Below, piece after piece: positions 1 to 4,170 of a DNA stretch of 9,270 nt (position 1 is the first letter of the stretch; every line of letters starts with the position of its first letter). This DNA is from CAXXOK01 sp035399245. Its GTDB lineage: Bacteria > Bacillota > Clostridia > Christensenellales > Aristaeellaceae. The stretch lies in NCBI GenBank assembly GCA_035399245.1, contig DAOPIR010000116.1, positions 1 through 9,270 of the forward strand, given 5' to 3'. The notes below the pieces were generated by a model that worked only from the letters and a program-made list of their open reading frames with translations, did no database searches and had not been told where the DNA came from. The translations under genes were made by a program, and so were the position numbers.

Positions 1-30
1 CACCTTATCGAGCGGATGACTTCTGTGCAT
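1..30 (-). CDS. fusA: Elongation factor G, N-terminal fragment (partial)
   Basis: Ten codons read MHRSHPLDKV from an ATG at 30-28 and run off the left edge. They fit the start of bacterial EF-G, which usually has a short M-x-R-x-x-P/S-L-x-K-x stretch just before the RNIGI and HIDAGKTT GTPase segment; that segment lies outside the window. EF-G is the ribosomal translocase GTPase. The call rests on three things: the match to the extreme N-terminus, a good ribosome binding site (AAAGGAGA, 10 nt upstream of the ATG), and position directly downstream of rpsG in the same direction, where fusA normally lies in the str operon. Only ten residues are visible, so no catalytic motif can be checked. Confidence 0.8.
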   Translation of the reverse strand, partial: MHRSHPLDKV

Positions 31-40
31 AGGTGATGGG

Positions 41-48
41 TCTCCTTT
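41..48 (-). promoter_or_regulatory. fusA ribosome binding site
   Basis: On the minus strand this reads AAAGGAGA, 10 nt before the ATG at 30-28. It fixes the fusA start although only ten codons are in the window. Confidence 0.75.
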
Positions 49-78
49 CGTATGCGCTTATAAAAGCTGTGCGGGGGT

Positions 79-549
79 TTACCACCGATAGTGGGCGAAC
101 GCCTTGTTGGCTTCGGCCATACGGTGCATTTCTTCTTTACGTTTGACGGCGTTGCCGGTGTTGTTGGCAGCGTCCATCAGCTCGCCGGCCAGGCGATCGG
201 CCATGGTCTTTTCGCCGCGTTTACGGCTGAAATCGATAATCCAGCGCAGCGCCAGCGTTTGGCGGCGCTCATTGCGGATTTCGATAGGCACCTGATAGGT
301 GGCGCCGCCCACACGGCGGGCCTTGACCTCCAGCTGCGGGGATACGTTTGCCAGTGCGGCGGCAAATACGTCGTTGGCGTCCTTGCCGGTTTTCTCCGCG
401 ATGGCGGAGAACGCGCTGTAGCAGATGCGCTGCGCGGTGCCGCGCTTGCCATCGAGCATAATCTGGTTAATCAGCTTGGTGACAACCGTGGTCCCGTATA
501 CGGGATCGGGCAGCACCTCGCGCTTGGGTATAAAACCACGACGGGGCAT
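79..549 (-). CDS. rpsG: 30S ribosomal protein S7
   Basis: The 156-residue product has the family's usual length. S7 nucleates assembly of the 30S head on 16S rRNA and lies near the E site and mRNA exit. Family hallmarks are all present: the MPRRG N-terminus, the LPDP segment near residue 13, the LDGKRGTAQ block (about 32-40), the VKARRVGGATYQVP block (about 75-88), RRQTLALRW near 95, RGEKTMADRLAGE near 111, DAANNTG near 125, and the HRMAEANKAFAHYRW tail. The ATG at 549 follows a very strong site, GAGGAGG at 557-563, with a 7-nt spacer. It is the third gene of the minus-strand str unit, about 48 nt before fusA and 208 nt after rpsL. In Escherichia coli S7 represses its own operon by binding the S12-S7 spacer; whether that happens here is unknown. 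The sequence shows no anomalies. Confidence 0.98.
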   Translation of the reverse strand: MPRRGFIPKREVLPDPVYGTTVVTKLINQIMLDGKRGTAQRICYSAFSAIAEKTGKDANDVFAAALANVSPQLEVKARRVGGATYQVPIEIRNERRQTLALRWIIDFSRKRGEKTMADRLAGELMDAANNTGNAVKRKEEMHRMAEANKAFAHYRW

Positions 550-757
550 ATGATTTCCTCCTCATAAACATGTTAGGTACATTCCGTTGGCATACGCGCT
601 TTACACGGGATTTCTGACGGCTGTCAGCATCAGCCGCTCCGGCGAGCCGGAAGCCACGCGGTATGTTTGCCCTTGATTTGCAACGAAAGGCAAACGCCTG
701 CGCCCGCTGAGAAATGGCTCCTGCATGAAGAGCGCAAAGGCTTGAAGAAGAGAGTAA
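550..757 (-). other. Structured rpsL-rpsG intercistronic region
   Basis: This 208-nt gap within the operon is long for the gene pair and rich in inverted repeats. Around the rpsL stop, GAAGAAG (744-750) pairs with CTTCTTC (761-767), placing the TAA in the loop. GTTTGCC (665-671) pairs with GGCAAAC (689-695) across 17 nt. CTGAC (614-618) pairs with GTCAG (623-627); the alternative CGGCTG (618-623) with CAGCCG (631-636) shares bases with it, so the two exclude each other. TCCGG (638-642) pairs with CCGGA (647-651). None is followed by a U-tract, so none looks like a terminator, and I found no convincing promoter. A 41-codon reading frame also lies here (601-726, minus) without a clear ribosome binding site. 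An RNA control site, by analogy with S7 autoregulation in E. coli, is an inference. Confidence 0.5.
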
Positions 758-1126
758 TTACTTCTTCTTGGCGCCGTACAGAGAACGACCTTGCTTGCGA
801 TTGGCTACGCCGGCGGTATCCAGCGCGCCGCGGATGATGTGGTAGCGCACGCCGGGAAGATCGCGCACACGTCCGCCGCGGATCAGCACCACGCTATGCT
901 CCTGCAGATTGTGGCCGATGCCGGGGATATAGCACGTACCTTCGATTTGATTAGTCAAACGAATACGTGCAATCTTACGCAGGGCGGAATTCGGCTTCTT
1001 AGGCGTCCGTGTCTTCACGCTGAGGCATACGCCGCGTTTTTGCGGGCAGCTCTGCAGGATAGGAGACATGGATTTCTCCACCATTTTCTTGCGCCCCTTG
1101 CGAACCAATTGATTGATCGTGGGCAA
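758..1126 (-). CDS. rpsL: 30S ribosomal protein S12
   Basis: S12 sits at the decoding centre of the 30S subunit. From the TTG at 1126-1124 the product is 122 residues and begins MPTINQLVRKGR, the family N-terminus. A GTG three codons upstream (1135) lies inside the ribosome binding site and adds residues the family lacks. Conserved blocks are PQKRGVC (28-34), TPKKPNSALRK (41-51, with Lys43), GHNLQEHSVVLIRGG (71-85) and DLPGVRYHIIRGALDTAGV (89-107). Asp89, the residue methylthiolated by RimO in some bacteria, is present. Unusual residues against the usual consensus are Arg88 for Lys, Ile70 for Glu, Gln60 for Gly, Gly63 for Val, and changes in the ANRKQGRSLYG tail. Without gaps the numbering equals E. 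coli S12, which supports the TTG start. Arg88 may confer intrinsic streptomycin resistance. It is the second gene of the operon, 73 nt after the L7Ae-like gene. Confidence 0.97.
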   Translation of the reverse strand: MPTINQLVRKGRKKMVEKSMSPILQSCPQKRGVCLSVKTRTPKKPNSALRKIARIRLTNQIEGTCYIPGIGHNLQEHSVVLIRGGRVRDLPGVRYHIIRGALDTAGVANRKQGRSLYGAKKK

Positions 1127-1134
1127 AGATAACA

Positions 1135-1139
1135 CCTCC
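1135..1139 (-). promoter_or_regulatory. rpsL ribosome binding site, selects a TTG start
   Basis: GGAGG on the minus strand lies 8 nt before the TTG at 1126-1124. The in-frame GTG at 1135-1133 overlaps this site and cannot be served by it. The site therefore decides the start in favour of the rare TTG codon. Confidence 0.85.
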
Positions 1140-1199
1140 GAGTAATTTATCCATAAAGCTCCTCAACCCCGGGAGCGATATGACGGTTGGCTGTGCGGA

Positions 1200-1445
1200 T
1201 TATTTGAGGATTGCCGCAGCCGCTGTTTTCACGCCGATGAGGCACAGCTTGCCGAGCGTTTCCATGCTTTCCGCCGCCACGATGGGCACGCTGTGCTCTT
1301 CGCAGGCCGATTCCACCTGCCGATAAATGAATTCATCGGCATCCTTGCACAGATAGACTTTTGCCGCTTTGCCGCTTTTTACAGCGCGCAGTACCTGCTT
1401 GGTGCCGACTACGCGTTTGGCCGGATTGCGAAGCATTTCGTCCAT
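1200..1445 (-). CDS. ybxF: L7Ae/L30e/S12e/Gadd45-family RNA-binding protein (YbxF-like)
   Basis: This 81-residue protein is of the ribosomal L7Ae-like type that Firmicutes encode just before rpsL; Bacillus YbxF has 82 residues. Members bind kink-turn RNA, but their role in bacterial ribosomes is unsettled. Diagnostic parts are RVVGTKQVLRAVKSG (about 11-25), the KVYLCKDAD strand and turn (about 29-37), and the C-terminal ESMETLGKLCLIGVKTAAAAIL segment. In the last, the usual G-K-x-C-G-I-x-V-G-A-A core reads GKLCLIGVKTA, slightly off consensus. I chose the ATG at 1445 because GGGGAG (1456-1461) lies 10 nt upstream; an in-frame TTG at 1463 overlaps that site. It is the first gene of this transcription unit, about 100 nt downstream of the inferred transcription start. 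rpoC, the usual upstream neighbour, is absent. Confidence 0.88.
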   Translation of the reverse strand: MDEMLRNPAKRVVGTKQVLRAVKSGKAAKVYLCKDADEFIYRQVESACEEHSVPIVAAESMETLGKLCLIGVKTAAAAILK

Positions 1446-1547
1446 GGCAGGTTCACTCCCCAAAGGATGTTGAAAGTGGCGTAATATCAGCCGTTTGCGG
1501 CGGAATTCCGCTGTGTTGCCTTACAACATATGCACACAAAGGGCAAC
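1446..1547 (-). promoter_or_regulatory. 5' leader of the str operon with inverted repeats
   Basis: About 100 nt separate the inferred transcription start (near 1547) from the ATG at 1445. The stretch holds a perfect 12-bp palindrome GCGGAATTCCGC (1500-1511), a short hairpin GCCG-TTTG-CGGC (1490-1501, plus-strand reading) overlapping it by two bases, TGTTG/CAACA (1514-1518 with 1524-1528), and a longer-range GTTGCC/GGCAAC pair (1515-1520 with 1542-1547) competing with the last. No U-tract follows, so this is not a classic attenuator. A control role is inference only. Confidence 0.35.
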
Positions 1548-1553
1548 TGTAAC

Positions 1554-1582
1554 ATAGTATCACCGGTTGCGGGGATTGTCAA
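1554..1582 (-). promoter_or_regulatory. Sigma-A-type promoter of the str operon
   Basis: On the minus strand there is a consensus -35 TTGACA (1582-1577), a 17-bp spacer, and TACTAT as -10 (1559-1554), preceded by TG one base upstream (extended -10). It points into the L7Ae-like gene. Spacing and the perfect -35 suggest a strong housekeeping promoter, as expected for ribosomal protein genes. Confidence 0.85.
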
Positions 1583-1654
1583 ACGTTTTTCAAAATGGGA
1601 GGGCTGGGATGTATGAAACTTGTAAAAACATGGATCTTCATTTTTAAATAGGGC

Positions 1655-1683
1655 TTGCAATCAATTTTTAATGGATTTATGCT
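1655..1683 (+). promoter_or_regulatory. Probable promoter of the serine hydrolase gene
   Basis: TTGCAA (1655-1660), a 17-bp spacer and TATGCT (1678-1683) match sigma-A boxes at four of six positions each. They lie in the AT-rich part of the divergent gap, about 40 nt before the chosen ATG. An alternative pair, TTGTAA (1620-1625) with TTTAAA (1643-1648), is also possible. The divergent str promoter lies about 70 bp to the left. Confidence 0.45.
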
Positions 1684-1686
1684 CAA

Positions 1687-1702
1687 TTCAGAACGTTCTG
1701 AA
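1687..1702 (+). repeat. Perfect 16-bp palindrome, candidate operator
   Basis: TTCAGAACGTTCTGAA is its own reverse complement with no mismatch. It starts 4 bp after the putative -10 TATGCT, so it would span the transcription start, and it ends 7 bp before the AGAGGAG ribosome binding site at 1709-1715. That position suits a repressor operator. As RNA it could instead form a 6-bp hairpin with a 4-nt loop beside the ribosome binding site. No regulator gene is adjacent, so a protein partner cannot be named. Confidence 0.5.
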
Positions 1703-1723
1703 ATCAACAGAGGAGCTTACGGT

Positions 1724-2695
1724 ATGAAACAGCATGGAATCAACGCGCTCGGGGAGTGTATCCGCAGCGATTACGGCAACACTGCGGGCATCATTGTGCA
1801 AAAAGGCGGCGAAACCGTATACGAAACCTATTGCAACGGCTTTGCCGCCGATCAGCCCGCGCACGTGTTCTCGGTCACCAAAAGTATCATTTCCCTGTTA
1901 ATCGGTATTGCCATGGATCAAGGCCGCATCGGCAGTGTCGATCGGAAGGTGCTGGCGTTTTTTCCGGATTACACCATCAAGCGGGGCGAGAAAACGATAC
2001 AGCGCGTTACCCTGCGCGATATGCTCACGATGACCGCTCCCTACAAGTATAAATCGGCCCCCTACACAAAGTATTTCAGCAGCGATAGCTGGGTTAAGGC
2101 GTCGCTTGATCTGCTGGGCGGCAAGGGAGAGATCGGCCCGTTTCGGTATGCGCCCCTGATCGGGCCGGATATCCTGTCCGGCATTCTCACAAAGGCGACC
2201 GGCCGCTCTGCACTCGATTTTGCCGTGGAAAATCTTTTTAAGCCTCTGCATATCACCGTTGCGAGCAATATTGTGTTTCACAGCAAGGAAGAGCAGATCG
2301 CCATCATGACGGGAGGCAGCACCAGCGGCTGGGTTGCCGATCCGCAGGGAATCAACACGGCGGGCTGGGGATTGTTCCTGACGCCGCACGATATGGCGAA
2401 GATCGGCCGCCTGCTCCTTAACCACGGCGTATGGGGCAACCAGCAGATCGTATCGGACAGGTGGATTAAGGAAAGCACAACGCCCCACAGCTATTGGGAT
2501 AACCGGCCCTACGGCTATCTGTGGTGGATTCTCGATCCGCAAGAGCACAGCTTTGCCGCGCTCGGCGACGGCGGCAATACGCTCTATGTCAATCCAGCAA
2601 AGGACATCGTTGTCGCTATGACCGGCCTTTTCAAGCCGCGCGCAAAGGACAGAATCGGGCTTATTAAAGAGCATATCGAACCGCTGTTTGCGTAA
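1724..2695 (+). CDS. Serine hydrolase of the class C beta-lactamase (PF00144-type) fold
   Basis: This is a 323-residue protein of the beta-lactamase/penicillin-binding/esterase superfamily. Visible features are the nucleophile motif SVTK (Ser50, Lys53; SxxK) at the start of a helix, the DxxVLAFFPDY segment (73-83), typical of class C relatives, and VTLRDMLTMTA (95-105). Tyr142 in RYAPLIGPDILSGIL probably matches the catalytic Tyr, but the usual Y-x-N has Pro in place of Asn. GDGGN (281-285) takes the place of the KTG or HxG box, followed by LYVNPAKDIVVAMTG. There is no signal peptide or lipobox from the chosen start, so it is likely cytoplasmic. The ATG at 1724 has AGAGGAG 8 nt upstream, while an in-frame TTG at 1655 has no ribosome binding site. 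An esterase, peptidase or amide hydrolase is more likely than a true beta-lactamase; the substrate is unknown. It stands alone, divergent from the str operon and convergent with metY. Confidence 0.88.
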   Translation: MKQHGINALGECIRSDYGNTAGIIVQKGGETVYETYCNGFAADQPAHVFSVTKSIISLLIGIAMDQGRIGSVDRKVLAFFPDYTIKRGEKTIQRVTLRDMLTMTAPYKYKSAPYTKYFSSDSWVKASLDLLGGKGEIGPFRYAPLIGPDILSGILTKATGRSALDFAVENLFKPLHITVASNIVFHSKEEQIAIMTGGSTSGWVADPQGINTAGWGLFLTPHDMAKIGRLLLNHGVWGNQQIVSDRWIKESTTPHSYWDNRPYGYLWWILDPQEHSFAALGDGGNTLYVNPAKDIVVAMTGLFKPRAKDRIGLIKEHIEPLFA

Positions 2696-2698
2696 ACG

Positions 2699-2718
2699 AA
2701 AAGCCCCCTTTCGGGGGC
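2699..2718 (-). terminator. Intrinsic terminator of the metY unit
   Basis: On the minus strand GCCCCC (2718-2713), a GAAA tetraloop and GGGGGC (2708-2703) form a perfect 6-bp GC stem followed directly by TTTT. It begins 29 nt past the metY stop and lies 3 nt from the stop of the convergent hydrolase gene. In plus-strand orientation the stem is not followed by a T-run, so termination from that side would be weak at best. Confidence 0.85.
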
Positions 2719-2747
2719 GATAATACGGAGCTTGCCGCTGCGCTGCG

Positions 2748-4010
2748 TTACACGTTGGCCAGCGCCTGCTCCAAATCTTCCAATATATCCTCGATATTTT
2801 CCAGGCCTACCGACAGGCGCACCATGCCGGGATTGATGCCGCAGGCTACCAGCTGCTCGTCGGTCAGCTGGCGGTGGGTTTCGCTGGCGGGATGCAGCAC
2901 GCAGGTGCGGATGTCGCATACGTGCACCTCGTTGGAGGCCATCTTCAGGGAATCCATAAAGCGCACGGCGCCGGCCTTGCCGCCCTTCATCACCATCGAG
3001 ATTACGCCGCTGGGGCCTTTTAAGTATTTCTGTGCCAGCGTATAGGAGGGATCGCTTTCCAGCCCCGGGTAGCTGATGGACTCGATCTTATCGCTTGCCT
3101 GCAGGTATTTGACGACCTTCGTAGCGTTTTCACAGTAGCGGTCCATGCGGATGGCCAGCGTTTCCAGCCCAAGGTTCAGTAAAAACGCGGAGTGCGCCGC
3201 CGGATACGCGCCGAAATCGCGCATCAGCTGCATGCGCGCTTTGACGATGTAAGCGGCCTTGCCGTAGGTATCCACGTAGGTGATGCCATGGTAGGATTCG
3301 TCGGGCTCGGTCATCTCGGGGAAATTGCCGCCTGTCCAGTCAAAATTACCCGAGTCCACAATTACACCGCCGCCCTGCACGGCATGGCCATCCATATACT
3401 TGGTGGTGGAATGGGTCACGATATCCGCGCCGAATGCAAACGGCTTGCAGAGGATGGGCGTGGCAAAGGTATTATCGACAATCAGCGGTACGTGATGCGC
3501 GTGCGCCGCCCTGGCAAACAGCTCGATATCCAGCACCGTCAGCGCCGGATTGGCAAGCGTTTCGCCAAACACCAGCTTGGTATTGGGTTTGAACGCGGCA
3601 TCCAGCTCTTGGGCGGTGGCATTGCCCGGCACAAAGATGCACTCGATACCCAGCCGCTTGAGCGTGAAGGCAAACAGGTTTACCGTGCCGCCGTAAATCT
3701 GGGTAGTCGCGATAAAGCTATCGCCCGCGGCGCAGAGGTTCAAAATCGCCAGCAGATTGGCCGCCTGCCCCGAGGTGGTGCACATCGCGCCCACGCCGCC
3801 TTCCAGCTCGGCTATCTTCTGCTCCACCGCCATCACTGTGGGATTGGCGAACCGTGAATAAATCAGGCTCTTTGTCGGTTCATCAAACACCGCGCCTACA
3901 GCGTCGGTGGAATCGTATACATAGGTCGTGCTTTGCACAATCGGCATAACGCGCGGTTCCGTATTCTTGGGTGTATAGCCGCTATGCAGGCACTTGGTTT
4001 CGTCGCGCAT
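2748..4010 (-). CDS. metY: O-acetylhomoserine sulfhydrylase (Cys/Met metabolism PLP enzyme)
   Basis: This 420-residue, PLP-dependent, gamma-family enzyme probably condenses O-acetylhomoserine with sulfide to give homocysteine for methionine synthesis. Landmarks are the TKCLHSGYTP N-terminus, PIVQSTTYVYD (23-33), YSRFANPT (51-58, cofactor phosphate and substrate region of the neighbouring subunit), TSGQAA (79-84), DNTFATP (179-185, with the Asp that contacts the pyridine nitrogen), and HSTTKYMDGH (200-209) with the Schiff-base lysine Lys204. The GGGVIVDSGNFDW stretch after it and the length favour MetY over cystathionine gamma-synthase or gamma-lyase (about 380-400 residues). Methionine gamma-lyase or O-acetylserine activity cannot be excluded. 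The ATG at 4010 follows AAAGGAGG with a 9-nt spacer; an upstream in-frame ATG at 4082 precedes the -10 box and would not be transcribed. It is a single-gene unit with its own promoter and terminator. Confidence 0.9.
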   Translation of the reverse strand: MRDETKCLHSGYTPKNTEPRVMPIVQSTTYVYDSTDAVGAVFDEPTKSLIYSRFANPTVMAVEQKIAELEGGVGAMCTTSGQAANLLAILNLCAAGDSFIATTQIYGGTVNLFAFTLKRLGIECIFVPGNATAQELDAAFKPNTKLVFGETLANPALTVLDIELFARAAHAHHVPLIVDNTFATPILCKPFAFGADIVTHSTTKYMDGHAVQGGGVIVDSGNFDWTGGNFPEMTEPDESYHGITYVDTYGKAAYIVKARMQLMRDFGAYPAAHSAFLLNLGLETLAIRMDRYCENATKVVKYLQASDKIESISYPGLESDPSYTLAQKYLKGPSGVISMVMKGGKAGAVRFMDSLKMASNEVHVCDIRTCVLHPASETHRQLTDEQLVACGINPGMVRLSVGLENIEDILEDLEQALANV

Positions 4011-4019
4011 ATCGAGGAT

Positions 4020-4027
4020 CCTCCTTT
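4020..4027 (-). promoter_or_regulatory. metY ribosome binding site
   Basis: AAAGGAGG on the minus strand lies 9 nt before the ATG at 4010. It is nearly the full anti-Shine-Dalgarno complement and decides the start against the 24-codon upstream extension. Confidence 0.85.
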
Positions 4028-4049
4028 GCATAATCACAACATAAATTGT

Positions 4050-4055
4050 ATTATA
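4050..4055 (-). promoter_or_regulatory. Extended -10 promoter of metY
   Basis: A perfect TATAAT on the minus strand is preceded by TGT, giving the extended -10 form. No recognisable -35 lies 16-18 bp upstream. The start of transcription would be near 4043, leaving a leader of about 33 nt before the ATG. That is far too short for an S-box or T-box, so any sulfur control must act at the promoter. Confidence 0.7.
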
Positions 4056-4110
4056 ACAGATGTATGGAAAAACGCCTACCATAAAACAGGAAGAATACGA
4101 AATTCGACGC

Positions 4111-4139
4111 TTGTTCCGCTTGTCCGATTATGCTACGAT
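4111..4139 (+). promoter_or_regulatory. Weak candidate promoter of the membrane glycosyltransferase gene
   Basis: TTGTTC (4111-4116), a 17-bp spacer and TACGAT (4134-4139) resemble a sigma-A promoter at three and four positions. The transcript would start about 25 nt before the ATG at 4171. TATTAT at 4147-4152 is another possible -10. Neither is strong. Confidence 0.25.
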
Positions 4140-4170
4140 ATGGCTGTATTATCTGAAACGGGGCGATGGG

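Noticed and set aside
91..567. 158-codon plus-strand frame opposite rpsG, and a similar 113-codon frame opposite rpsL (791-1132)
   Set aside because: These are antisense shadows of highly conserved ribosomal protein genes, with no ribosome binding site and no recognisable protein features.
614..636. Box C/D-like kink-turn (UGAUG ... CUGA on the minus-strand RNA) as a binding site for the L7Ae-like protein
   Set aside because: The two elements are immediately adjacent with no room for the non-canonical stem or a loop, so a kink-turn cannot form in this arrangement.
1127..1199. Possible extra element between the L7Ae-like gene and rpsL
   Set aside because: The gap is 73 nt, and apart from the rpsL ribosome binding site I see no promoter, terminator or frame.
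1613..1651. 12-codon peptide frame (MKLVKTWIFIFK) with GGAGG upstream, as a possible leader peptide for the hydrolase gene
   Set aside because: It ends before the likely promoter at 1655-1683, no upstream plus-strand promoter is convincing, and no attenuator follows. The most likely explanation is chance.
1687..1702. LexA (SOS) box
   Set aside because: Firmicute LexA sites have GAAC and GTTC separated by 4 bp; here the two are directly abutted.
1898..2674. 258-codon minus-strand frame opposite the serine hydrolase
   Set aside because: The plus-strand gene carries the family motifs and a proper start; the antisense frame has neither.
3192..3857. 221-codon plus-strand frame opposite metY
   Set aside because: It is antisense to the PLP-binding core of a well-recognised enzyme, and its composition fits a shadow frame.
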